Assembly: GCF_900699015.1 (NCBI RefSeq)
Contig: NZ_LR217738.1
Span: 1 to 49,732 of the forward strand
Length of the DNA: 49,732 nt
Origin: Erwinia_E haradaeae_E
GTDB lineage: Bacteria > Pseudomonadota > Gammaproteobacteria > Enterobacterales > Enterobacteriaceae
Direction of reading: 5' to 3'
Part shown: positions 7,288 to 18,175 of the stretch, in pieces
Layout of the letters: each line of letters starts with the position of its first letter
Position numbering within the stretch: the first letter of the stretch is position 1
The notes under the pieces: generated by a model
Database searches by the model: none
What the model was told of the DNA's origin: nothing
What the model saw: only the letters and a program-made list of their open reading frames with translations
Made by a program: the position numbers and the translations under genes

Positions 7288-8472
7288 ATGTCTCGGATTC
7301 TTCATTTTTTGGTATCACTATGTGTGATCATAGTTTTAGCTATGTTAGTAAGCGATAATAGAAAGCAGATCCGTATTCGTTTTGTAAGCCAACTTCTTGT
7401 TATAGAAATCTTATTAGCATGGTTTTTTCTTCATCTTGAAATAGGGTTAGAATTTGTAAAAAACATTTCAGAGTTATTTGATCACTTACTACAGTATGCA
7501 GCATGTGGGACTAATTTTGTCTTTGGCAATATGAGTAATAAAGGGCTCGCATTTTTTTGGCTTAACGTTCTTTGTCCTATTGTCTTTATATCAGCGCTCA
7601 TTGGTATCCTTCAGCACTTTCGTATTCTTCCGGTTATTATTCGTATAATTGGCACTATTTTATCAAAAATTAATGGAATGGGTAAACTAGAATCTTTTAA
7701 TGCAGTCAGTTCACTAATTCTTGGACAGTCAGAAAACTTTATTATTTACAAGGACATATTAGGACAGATCTCAGAAAAACGCATGTATACCTTGGCGGCA
7801 ACAGCTATGTCGACTGTCTCCATGTCTATAGTGGGTGCTTATATGACCTTATTACAACCAAAATATGTAATTGTAGCATTAGTATTAAACATGCTTAGCA
7901 CCTTCATTATTTTATCATTAATTAATCCTTATAGCGTGGATTTACAAGAAGATCTAACATTAGTTAATCCTTATAAAGGACAGGGTTTTTTTGAAATGCT
8001 TAATGAATATATTGTAGCCGGTTTTAAGGTAATGGTGATTGTAACAGCGATGCTTATGGGTTTTATTGCTTTAATTGCTAGTTTTAATTCTTTATTTGAT
8101 GTTGTGTTTGGTATTAGTTTTCAAGGGGTTCTTGGTTATGCTTTTTCCCCACTAGCATGGGTATTAGGTGTCCCAAGTAATGAGGCATTGCAAGTAGGTG
8201 GTATCATGGCTACAAAACTGGTTACTAATGAATTTGTTGCAATGATTGAAATGCAAAAAGTCACTAGAATACTGTCTCTTCATGCTGAAGGAATTCTGTC
8301 AGTATTCTTAGTCTCTTTTGCTAATTTTTCATCAATTGGAATTGTAAGTGGTTCGATCAAGGGGCTACATAAAGAACAAGGAAATATGGTATCACGCTTT
8401 GGCTTAAAGCTTTTATATAGTTCAACACTAGTAAGTCTGTTATCAGCTGCGATCACAGGTTTAGTTCTTTAA
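7288..8472 (+). CDS. nupC: Nucleoside:proton symporter NupC, arm A
   Basis: Inner-membrane concentrative transporter that imports nucleosides with protons. I chose the ATG at 7288 (394 aa) because it matches the start of E. coli NupC (MDRVLHF versus MSRILHF) and has CTGGAG 8 nt upstream; an earlier in-frame ATG at 7255 has neither. The protein is hydrophobic throughout. It keeps the family signatures QLLVIEILLAWFF, LCPIVFISALIGILQH, NGMGKLESFNAVSSLILGQSEN, the substrate-site region GVPSNEALQVGGIMATKLV(T)NEF and FANFSSIGI. About five residues are missing around FDVVFGISFQG compared with E. coli, a small in-frame deletion in a loop. It lies 97 bp after bioA on the same strand and may be cotranscribed. 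Confidence 0.96.
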   Translation: MSRILHFLVSLCVIIVLAMLVSDNRKQIRIRFVSQLLVIEILLAWFFLHLEIGLEFVKNISELFDHLLQYAACGTNFVFGNMSNKGLAFFWLNVLCPIVFISALIGILQHFRILPVIIRIIGTILSKINGMGKLESFNAVSSLILGQSENFIIYKDILGQISEKRMYTLAATAMSTVSMSIVGAYMTLLQPKYVIVALVLNMLSTFIILSLINPYSVDLQEDLTLVNPYKGQGFFEMLNEYIVAGFKVMVIVTAMLMGFIALIASFNSLFDVVFGISFQGVLGYAFSPLAWVLGVPSNEALQVGGIMATKLVTNEFVAMIEMQKVTRILSLHAEGILSVFLVSFANFSSIGIVSGSIKGLHKEQGNMVSRFGLKLLYSSTLVSLLSAAITGLVL

Positions 8473-11168
8473 CAAACTAGTGATAGAACAGAGATATTCT
8501 ATAGATTTTTTGTGTTTTTATTATTCAGTATATTATTCAATAGTACTAAGATTGATGCATATCATACATGGCTATAAATATCCGTATTCCTTATTGATGT
8601 GATTGACTGAGAAATATTGTAGCAATATGGATAAGAAGTTATTTTGATTGCTAATAAAAGCAATATCTACTTGTATTAAGCAATTGTGGTTTAGATCAAA
8701 AATAATTATCTTTTTAGGTAAATGAATTAGTAAGATTATTTTAATAATCAAGATCAATAAATAAAAAATTATATAACTACATTACAACAGTAATTCTGAT
8801 AACTACCCATATTGTATCTTATAATAAGATGCTACTGAAATGAGGAGAAAACATAATAAAATGGTTAGAATTAGTTTTCATGCAATCTTCTATATGTAAT
8901 TTACTAGTCTCTCTTATTTCGTTTATTTTACTGATTAGTAGTGAACTATATTATTGTACATCTCTGTAATTGCTATAAGTGTCATAGTATCATGTCATAA
9001 CGATTTATGGTAACAATCTATATTATCTTTAATTAACTCTAATATAGTTTTTACAAGGGAAAAGAGATATGAAAGAATTTTACGATAATAATAAGCTCGT
9101 TATAATCTAGAAATAGATTATTGATTATAATTGATCTAAATAATACATTAAGCATCTCTTCATTATATAATGATAGAGTTATTTCGGTATTTGATTGTTT
9201 AAATAAACCTGATGAAGCAAAGTTATAAGATAGTGGAAGGTTTATTTCCCTTCAAAGAAAAATTATACTTATGATTTATATTATTAAATGTATTAATCTA
9301 TGCTTTTATGTATTCTAAAGAATGTGATTGATAACAGATATGAAGAACTTATGTGACAGTACACTGCTACACTAAAATAGTAGTATAGTGATACTATAAA
9401 ATGTGATTTTTCTTATCAAGAATTAATTAATAGAAGATACTATACTGATTTTTTATGATAATCATTACAGTTGATTAACTGTCTTATTTTTAATAAGCAT
9501 CAAGAATATTAGGTTGATGTTATCTGTCATAATAAAAACTTTACTAGGTAAAGGGATATTGTATTAATATAATTTTTTATAAAAATACTATTATAAGATT
9601 AAGTCATATATTTATTGTTTAAAACTTTATAACTCTAGTATGAATCATTCACAAATGATAACAAGTCTAATCTTCTATCTATATCTATATCACAATAATG
9701 TATTATCTCAGGCAACATGAGTAATAAAAATTAGACTAGATTGCATACGGGATTGTAATTACTTATGTCTTTAAGTTTTTTAATTTCTTAATGTAGTCAG
9801 TATATTATTAGAAAATAATGAGATTTAAGAAAATATAATCTAATGATTATGTTTTTGGATTATATAAAGTCATTAACTTTCTAATTGTTAGAATAAAATA
9901 CAATAATAAGTATTTAATGTTACAAAAAAGAAGTTTCGATAGAAACTATATTTCTAACAATGATCTACAACCATTTAGTATGTATAACAACTTTAGATAA
10001 TTTTGTCACAATATTTAATTAGAAGTTGGTTATATACAAGTTATGTATTTTAAATACAAATCTACCTAATTTATTGAATTTTCTTTGTTTTATTTCAATA
10101 TTACTATCGGAACTGAGATTAATTTTAGTTTAAGTATGTTATTTTACTATTTAATCTTACTAGTATGCAAGGTACATTAGTAGCTCTAAAGAAAATGGAA
10201 ATGTTTATATGTTATCTTCAATATCACCAAATATATATAATAGTCATGAATAATAGTATGGTGTATTATGAAAAGTTATAGACCTTTAAAAAAGCTAGGT
10301 GAGTTGTACTTACTAGATTCTATTGTCTAATAAAAAGATTATTGTACATTGACTGAGATTATCTTAAAAAAGTTAAAAAATAAAATCGAACTCTAATTAG
10401 TTTCAGTTTTATATGAATATAACTTTTTATAAAGAAATAGTTAAATTAGACTTTAACTCTATCAATTATAGAATTAAAATAAAAGTATTTTTAAATACTT
10501 TGGTTTCATAATCTTAGTGAAGATTGTTTTATTACCTGAAATCACTTCAATCTGTGGCTCTATCTTTTGTCTTTGAATACAAAGAAAGAATAGACTATAT
10601 TGATATTATTATATTTTTATAAGTTGTATAGGAATTAGTCATAATATCATTCATAGCTTTCTTTTAGATAAAAACATCAATTAAGAAAAATATGTGTGCT
10701 AATTTTTAGAAAAAGTGTTTTTGTGTTAAATATCTATTTAGATAGATCTTGCTAACACTGATAAAATTATTTTATATTTATATAACTAGTTTATATTACG
10801 GTTAAGATTAAGAATCATTATAGAGCTACTATGAGGGATAGTAGTATCCTTGATACTTATTAAAGTTTTTACTTTTAATTGAATGAGTATAACCTAGTTT
10901 TTTTTTGGTTTTTATATGGATGAAGTGAAGTTAGGTTATAGATGTAGATGATGCCATTCAAAACTATGATATTCCTTTCTGAAAAAAATAAGATAAGATC
11001 TCTAGAAGAGATGAGTAACGGGTTAAGATTAATTTAAAATATTTCGTAGTGATAGATTCTCTAGAAAGATTAAAACAATAATGATAGATATCACTGTGTG
11101 TTAGTACAGTGTTAAGCAGATGTTTCGCAAAAAATGATAGTTACAATAAGAAAAAAGTAAGAATAGTC

Positions 11169-11195
11169 TTAGGTTAAGAAACCTAATTTTCTTTT
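11169..11195 (+). terminator. Weak terminator-like hairpin, arm A
   Basis: Stem TTAGGTT/AACCTAA with a 4-nt loop, followed by TTTTCTTTT. The stem is short and AT-rich, and no gene lies upstream on the plus strand. It may be a relic. Confidence 0.3.
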
Positions 11196-12210
11196 GGGTC
11201 CTTACATAGATGTTAAATCTATTTTTTCTTATTTATTTAATCTTACGTATATTTTTAATTTTAAAATAATTTATATCATTTAATATTTCATATTCACTAT
11301 TTTTCTTTGCAAGAAGTGATATCAGTATTTAAGAATGTTTATTTTTATTTTCTATATACTTCAAATGAACACTTATAAGAGAATTTTTAGATTATTAAAT
11401 GCTGTCACCTGCATATACAATAAAAAATCACTATCTTGATAAGATCATGCAATTCTATCTAGTCTCAAGTTTTTAATAGTTTAAAAGCTGATAGAAAGAT
11501 GAATAATATAAATTGAATCAAATATTTTTATCCAATTTACGTGGAATCACTCTCAAGACAAATATTTTAAATCAAAAGATGCTTTATTTAAAAGAACTTA
11601 TTTTATCATTCACAATGTGTATTGTCTCATAATAAAAATTATGACAAAATCTTGTTTAATCATTATCCGTTTTATATATCTAGATCTAAAATTTATAGTG
11701 CTTAATCAGAAGAAAATAGATATATAATAATATATAGAAAGTTTTTTATTATTTTCTTAATGTTAGTTACAATTTTTAATTAAAAAAACAATAAACTAAA
11801 TTATATAATATAGTAATGAAACATCATTTAGTAAGATAAAAATTGATTCTTTAAATCAAGAAATTTGATTTTATTGAGATATATAGAAATCTCATATTTT
11901 ATTATTTCTATAAAAGTAACACTATCTACTTATAGATTGTAGCGTTGCATAACGCTTCTAATGTCTTCTAATTAAGACCCAATGATCAGGGTTGGTATCT
12001 TTTATATTATAAGTGAATATATGAGCTAGAATACTATATATTAAATTTTTAAACATAATGAAATATAACTGAAAGTTAAAGAAAGAGTCTTTTATATAGA
12101 AATTTAACGCTCTACTACTTCAAGATTCTATGTTGATAAACATTAATACATATAATAAACAGAATCTTTAAATTAGAAATATCTAGTTCTCCGTGAGTTT
12201 ATCTAAGTCA

Positions 12211-12236
12211 TTGTATATTGTAAGAACAATATACAA
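12211..12236. repeat. 11-bp perfect hairpin, arm A
   Basis: Arms TTGTATATTGT and ACAATATACAA around loop AAGA, in gene-free DNA about 300 bp downstream of ibp. No T-tract follows. Function unknown. Confidence 0.5.
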
Positions 12237-12513
12237 CCTCGTCTTCTCGTATTATAGACAATATCTATATAGTTAAACGTGCTAGGATGAATTATTTAAA
12301 AAGTAATATAGATTATAAAACTTACAGGAAAGCTTAGATTTGTTTTAAGGCTCAATTATAGCCTAATCTCCTATTCTACTTAAGGAGAGAGAGTTGTCTT
12401 CAAGATTTTGTACAGTAAAACTTATTTTATCTTTGTATTAAATTTATCATTTTTATCTCTATCTAAACATATATAACAAAATGTATAACAATTAGAGCAT
12501 CTTTCTTGTCATA

Positions 12514-12542
12514 GAAAAGAGCGCCCTACTTGTAAGGGCGCT
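12514..12542 (-). terminator. Rho-independent terminator of ibp, arm A
   Basis: Perfect GC-rich stem AGCGCCCT/AGGGCGCT with a 7-nt loop. On the minus strand it is followed by CTTTTCT, starting 7 bp after the ibp stop codon. Confidence 0.9.
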
Positions 12543-12549
12543 AGTAATT

Positions 12550-13047
12550 TTAAGATTCATTATGCTTAACAGCATATCCATCTTTATTATTAATTGATCC
12601 AATAGAAATCTTCTTTGGTTTTTCTTGTTCAGGAATATCATAAGTAAATTGTAATGTTAACAGTCCATTATCTAATTTAGCTTGATAAATCATAATTCGA
12701 TGTTCCAAGCTAAAGCTTAGAGAAAATCCTTTTTTTTGAATACCCTTGTGAAGATAAGAAATGCTTTCTTTTTCTTCAGAAGATTCTGTATCTTCATTCT
12801 TTGGATTACCACGTAGAGTAAAATGATTATTAAGCACTGAAATATCTAGTTCATCTTGTGTATATCCTGGCACACTTACTATCATTTCATAATGTTCTTT
12901 ATTTTTTTGAAATAGGTCATATGCAGGGGTATCACTTACAGGAGCCTCGCCTGTTAGACGGCTAAAAAGGTTGTCAATCTGTGTAAAGCGATCAGATAAA
13001 AGATTATTATTCCATGTAGGAATAAGAGAAAAAGAACGATAGGCCAT
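12550..13047 (-). CDS. ibpA: Small heat-shock protein, IbpA/Hsp20 family, arm A
   Basis: ATP-independent chaperone that binds unfolding proteins in the cytoplasm and hands them to DnaK/ClpB. It is 165 aa against 137 for E. coli IbpA, with a longer, charged insertion near residues 80-97 and a longer C-terminal tail. The alpha-crystallin domain runs from about residue 43 to 140 and includes VSVPGYTQDELDIS, the family signature LDNGLLTL (125-132) and the C-terminal I-x-I motif ISI (147-149). A TAGGAGG ribosome binding site lies 6 nt before the ATG. A sigma-32-like promoter lies upstream and a strong terminator follows, so it is a monocistronic heat-shock gene. Buchnera plasmids also carry an ibp gene beside an IncFII-like repA, a notable parallel. 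Orthology to IbpA rather than IbpB is not certain. Confidence 0.9.
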   Translation of the reverse strand: MAYRSFSLIPTWNNNLLSDRFTQIDNLFSRLTGEAPVSDTPAYDLFQKNKEHYEMIVSVPGYTQDELDISVLNNHFTLRGNPKNEDTESSEEKESISYLHKGIQKKGFSLSFSLEHRIMIYQAKLDNGLLTLQFTYDIPEQEKPKKISIGSINNKDGYAVKHNES

Positions 13048-13102
13048 AGCATCCTCCTATAAAATATATATTATTGAGAATAAAATCATGTTTATATATC
13101 TA

Positions 13103-13133
13103 TTATATAGGTACAAATGGATATGTTTTCAAG
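13103..13133 (-). promoter_or_regulatory. Sigma-32-like heat-shock promoter of ibp, arm A
   Basis: On the minus strand: CTTGAAA, 15 bp, CCTATATAA. This matches the sigma-32 pattern CTTGAAA-N(11-16)-CCCATNT closely. The -10 element ends about 55 bp before the ATG. No clear RNA-thermometer fold masking the ribosome binding site was found in the short leader. Confidence 0.7.
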
Positions 13134-16100
13134 GATGATTACTCAAAAAGATTAGAAAAATTAATACTCTCGTTACTCGAGTCCACTGTTTTTCATGCAG
13201 TAGATTAGCCTAGTTCATCATAGTATGAGTTCATTAACTAGAATACATGTCTATTGTATTGTTTTTACTTCCACGATAACTAAAGATAACTGCTAATTAG
13301 CTTACCTAGCTATAGTTGATTAAAATTATCACTGGAATGGTGATCGCTTCAAGAATCTATCTTATTTTATAAAAATGGTAGTAAATTCTTCTCTAAGAAT
13401 ATCCGGTATTAATTCTTGAATAGAAGATTCAAATAATTTTCCTAAAATTACTGTAATTTAGCATTCCAGTATACTAGATTACGTTGTTTCGTAGGTATTT
13501 CAGGTAAGGTATGTAAAAAATATATTGATTATAATAATTTAATCTAAAACATTAAATTCTAGATATAAAAAGAACTATACATTCCTCTCTGTTCTTCACA
13601 GTCATTAGTTAGTAAATATGCCTTGATTTTTCTCAGAAAATATAGAAGTTGCTATGATTCAATCATGTTAATTAAACTTAGATTAATTCTCAGTTTTTTA
13701 GATTAATAAACAATATTTGATATATAATCAGTATTAAGTAGAGAGTATATGATGAATACCATGCAATGTTAAATTTGAACCTATTTAACATAATCTTTAT
13801 CGTTGCTCTTGTCCTTTTATGTATATTGAATTAATATCTTTATAGGGATTAGTTAGTTTTTAGCGCAGTCATGTGAACAGTTGATCTAAAGATCATGATT
13901 AATTAGATGAATGTCTAACTAAAATAGATCTGACATATATATAATTTTAGTTTTTGTAGGAAAAGAGATTATACTTCTAGATATATAGCAATGTGGTCTT
14001 TTATGAAAATAGTTCAAATTGTAAACATACTCTCTTAATGAGAGTAATAGAGGAATTTTACTTTTTCTTATGTTTTAATGGTTTCTTCTACAATTATTAA
14101 ATTACTTTCATCCTCATTAATTTAGAAGATAAATCCACTTTCTACATAATTAAGTAGATTTCATATCAATGAACAATCAGGATAAAGACAAATATCTACA
14201 CTATTCATTCTTATCTTAAATACTCTAGAATCACAGATTTTATAATTCTATCCTATCCTTAATTTAGGTCAGAATTCATTGTTAAATATCATGATTTGGT
14301 TAATGAGTTGGTTTGATTAATGAGAAAAACTTTTTAATATCTATGTAAGAAATCTGCTTCGTTTTACTCGTATATCAATAGAGTTGAGAGCATGTTGATT
14401 TTTGTTTCATAGTTTAAAAATATTGAATTTTTATTAATTTCAAATGACAATCTTATTTAGATAGATATTTATTTTATAGGATTTACTAATCACTTCTCTC
14501 TTCATTAAATCAACATCTAGGTATGGACTTTTCAGTTAATATACATAACAATATCTTCTTTAGACATAGATGTATACTTTTTTATTCTATTTAATAATAT
14601 CCATAAAATTTATAAGAACTTTGTAATTAATCAAGAAATATATAAATTATAAGTCTAATAGATAATTTTCTATAATATTAAAATATTTGGTATGTACATA
14701 TCCATTCCGTTATGAGACCTAATGATCATTAATCAAGATATAGACTAATATTATAATTGTAAGTATAATTATTGATTTTATCAAAATCATCTTGAGGTTT
14801 CGTTAGTCATCTTTTCTATTAGAAATAGATCTCCTAGACTAAAATAGGAAGTCACAACTAGATATGTAACATAATCAACAGAATATTAAAATAGTGATAT
14901 TTATTTTTTACTATTGTTATGATAATTTATCGGAATTTTTAGTCAAAATTCAATCTAAGATATTATTTGTTTATAGTTAATAAAATTAATATCTTAGAGT
15001 GGTTATAGATGTTATTTATTTTAAACTATCACGCTTAAAGACCTAGCCTCCCAATATATTTAAGAAGAGACTAAGTGAGTCGGATAAAGATCAATGGTGT
15101 AGTAAGTATTAAGTATGATTGATGATATGACCGTATTATTATGTATTAAATCGATATTATGGGATGGTAAAGTGTCAGATGAAGAATAAATAAAAACGTA
15201 AGAATGAGTTATATCAATAAATAAAAAATTTATTATTACTAAGGAGGATTCTTATAGAATTCTGAATAAGTTCATCTTTTGTTTCATATTTAATTAATTC
15301 ATTTAAAATGTGTTGCAATTCTAAGAGCATGCATTCTTAGCTGTCCATAAGAAAACAATATATGTAATCCTTTATAGCTCAATATTTAATTAACAATAGT
15401 TAAACTTTAATTGTTACCTCTGTTCATGAATATGGAGTATAATCTTGTTTTTTCGATAGTAATCTATCCCTAGATACTTCGAAGTCTTAAAGAGATTGAT
15501 AGATTTGAGTTTATATATTCAAAATCAAGAATTTCTTTACTATATATTTATATATATCACAAAATTTAAACTAACTGTATTTATAATATCAGATAGATTT
15601 TAAATATACATTCAGTTGATAATTATTTAAATATAAAAGTCAATACACTGAATATTAATAACAGTATAGATCTTTATCTAGATTTCTTTGCCTTGTTTAA
15701 TCAAGCACAGTCATTATTATACTGATTTTTAATAGATACATATAACTATCAACTATAATAAACAGATTTTATTTCGATTGTAATAAAAAGATTTAATTCT
15801 TAATTAGTGATCATTGTTAAAGTTTTTTATATTAGAAATATATAAAATAACTGGAGTTTATATCCTTGTTTTTCATCTGTGATGTAGAGTTTCTCAAATA
15901 AGTATTTATTAATATCTTTATTTTGTAGTATTACTAATATTATCTACAATAAAAAGAAATGCTATATTTCTAACATAGAAATGAATTACTTTTCTAAGTG
16001 AGTTATCTAGTCTATCGCGTCAGGTCATCAGATATAGATAGTGTTGGGATTAATGCATTAATAAGAGTATATAGATGGGATAGATGAATATCTTATTTTT

Positions 16101-17528
16101 TACTCATATCCCTAGATTAGATAAATTTTCTTAAGTAAAATACGTTGAGTCAGCTCAGGACTTATATAATTAGATATAGAATTTTTTATATATTTATAGA
16201 TATTAAATTCTAAATGAATATGCCAGCTAATAATTATTATTAGAACTTGCATGGAAGCAGAGAGAAGCTTTAGGTTTTGATACATAAAGTATAATAAAAT
16301 GACAAAATCTTTACCTTGTTGCTTAGAGCTATCTTGCTAGTTCTGATTATATAAATAAGAATTAGATTAGCAACTTATTTATAATTTATGAGATTATATC
16401 TAGAAATATTTCAGTTAAAATTTTTCAGCTTTAAGCAATAATCTCTTCTTATATCTGTAGTATACAATACTATATGTTGTTGCTATTACTTATAGTTTCA
16501 TATCCTTTGTCGTTCTTTTAGAATATACGATTCTAGATAAATAAATTATAATATAATGCATTGATTATGATTATATTGAATACAAATCTAAGTTTTATTG
16601 AATGTAATAAAACGATTTTCGTAAATTATTAGACGATGTAATTTGTCTCAATATTTTATATTAAGATTTAGCATTAATCAGAAAAAATTATATTATTCAT
16701 TTGGTGTCACTTAGAGAAAATATTGAATTCCTTATTCAATAATAGAAGTATTGAATTGTATTTAGATTGTTAATTTATCTCTATTAGTTTCTTAAAATAC
16801 AAAATTTTTTTGATTGTATTCTAATCTAAAATATGTAAATAAAATAGTTATGATTTCATTAGATTTAGCCTCTATAACCTGTTTTTTAGATTTGATTAAT
16901 TAAGTTAGAATAACCTCCGGTTATTAGTATTTTTTACTATCCTTACATAGTAAGTTAATACAAGATATATAATATGAAGCAAGATTGTATAATAAAAACC
17001 TGCTATATGTGCGAAGATCATTCTTCTAGAATACCTGTAAAGGTGATAACCTATAAATTAAATAAAAGCCATAACTTTATCTAATTTTTTAGAAAACTCA
17101 TATTTTTATAAAATATCTATATTCTGATATGAATATTTATCCTATTTAATTCATTAAAACATAGACTAATTTTAGATAAAGATGTATACAATAGGTCTAA
17201 AATTTATCTGATGATATTAATAAATCAATTTCATTAATATTCTAGATATATATCATTAATATTCAAAATTTATAGAAATAGTTTTATTATAAAATTAGAT
17301 AAGCTAGTTCTTTCCTGAATTTAAAATATTTCAAGATATAGAATAGATTATAAATAGGATACAACGTAAATCACATTCTTATATATCCATCCATAAGGAT
17401 GGAGTCTCATGAAAGCATATCTACTAGCATAGCAACTAATAATCTTATACAGTGAAGATAAATAATAAATTTGAATTGATTTAGATCAAGCAGCTATTTT
17501 ACATAGACCTGTCAATTAATGACTGACA
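13134..17528. other. 4.4-kb gene desert between ibp and nuc, arm A
   Basis: No intact gene, RNA gene or mobile element recognised. Small structures only: a 7-bp hairpin TCCATCC/GGATGGA (17386-17403) and a TTGATTTAGATCAA sequence at 17476-17489 that matches the FNR-box pattern but could be chance in this composition. The desert is identical in arm B. Confidence 0.55.
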
Positions 17529-17557
17529 CATCCTATCTTCTTGGTGAGAATAGGATG
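17529..17557. repeat. Hairpin upstream of nuc, arm A
   Basis: Stem CATCCTAT/ATAGGATG (17529-17536 and 17550-17557) with a 13-nt loop, 57 bp before the nuc start. Only CTCTTAAT follows, so termination is doubtful. It may be part of the nuc leader. Confidence 0.5.
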
Positions 17558-17614
17558 CTCTTAATCCAAGATTACATTTGTTGAATAAAAGACAATATAA
17601 CTAATATTTTTATC

Positions 17615-18175
17615 ATGGTATTTGTAATAATAGGTAATATAGTGAAATTCATTTTGAATAGTCTTACATTTTTTTTCATTCTAATATCCCTGCCTATATA
17701 TGCAGTTTGTATAACTTCTCAAGATGTAGAGATTGGGTTTTCTCCAAAAGGGACCGCACAAAAGATTGTTCTTTCAGCAATTACAGGAGCTAAAAAATCA
17801 ATAGATCTTGCTGCCTATTCATTTACTAGCAAACCTGTAGCTTTAGCTCTGATTGAGGCAAAAAATCGAGGTGTCAATATACGATTAGTCGCCGATAAAA
17901 AATCAAATAGCGGTAAATATACTGCTGTAACCTATTTGATTAATCATCATGTCTCAGTTAGACTTAATGCAAAGTATTCTATTATGCACAATAAATTTAT
18001 GATTATTGATGGTGTTTCAGTTGAAACAGGATCGTTTAATTATACACAAAATGCTGCTTTTCATAATGCAGAAAATGTTATTTATTTTCATAATCGATTA
18101 GATATCGCAAGCCAATATTCTCAAGAATTTAATCGATTATGGTTAGAATCAGTATCCGTTCAACCTATGTATTAA
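17615..18175 (+). CDS. nuc: Nuc-type endonuclease / phospholipase D-family protein, arm A
   Basis: Single-HKD phospholipase D superfamily protein like the plasmid-encoded endonuclease Nuc of pKM101, which is exported and works as a homodimer on nucleic acid without metal. It is 186 aa. A hydrophobic export signal (about residues 11-31, KFILNSLTFFFILISLPIYA) is followed by the domain VEIGFSPKGTAQKIVLSAI. The catalytic motif is His125-Lys127-Asp132 (HNKFMIIDG), then ETGSFNYT with the conserved GSFN. No ribosome binding site is evident at the ATG; an in-frame GTG at 17642 (codon 10) would give a more typical signal peptide (MKFILNS...). It stands alone between two deserts. DNA degradation in the periplasm is the likely role; lipid hydrolysis is less likely for this subfamily. 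Confidence 0.88.
   Translation: MVFVIIGNIVKFILNSLTFFFILISLPIYAVCITSQDVEIGFSPKGTAQKIVLSAITGAKKSIDLAAYSFTSKPVALALIEAKNRGVNIRLVADKKSNSGKYTAVTYLINHHVSVRLNAKYSIMHNKFMIIDGVSVETGSFNYTQNAAFHNAENVIYFHNRLDIASQYSQEFNRLWLESVSVQPMY

Larger units (their letters stand above)
8473..12513. other. 4-kb gene desert between nupC and ibp, arm A
   Basis: No intact gene. A 61-codon frame on the minus strand (8572-8757) starts with TTG and has no ribosome binding site or family resemblance, so I discard it. Visible structures: GGGAAAAG then an ATG at 9070 opening a 13-codon frame (a possible gene-start relic); a 9-bp inverted repeat at 10888-10896/10932-10940; a small hairpin with TTTTCTTTT on its plus side at 11169-11195; and an 11-bp hairpin at 12211-12221/12226-12236. 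The rest looks like eroded DNA, yet it is identical in both arms. Confidence 0.55.

Noticed and set aside
8572..8757. 61-codon hydrophobic frame (and its mirror at 40976-41161)
   Set aside because: Starts with TTG, lacks a ribosome binding site, and is rich in Ile/Asn/Leu as expected of translated AT-rich DNA.
17476..17489. TTGATTTAGATCAA, an exact match to the FNR/CRP-like box TTGATNNNNATCAA, 126 bp upstream of nuc
   Set aside because: In DNA this AT-rich such a match is expected by chance with appreciable probability over the window, and no promoter at the right distance was seen.
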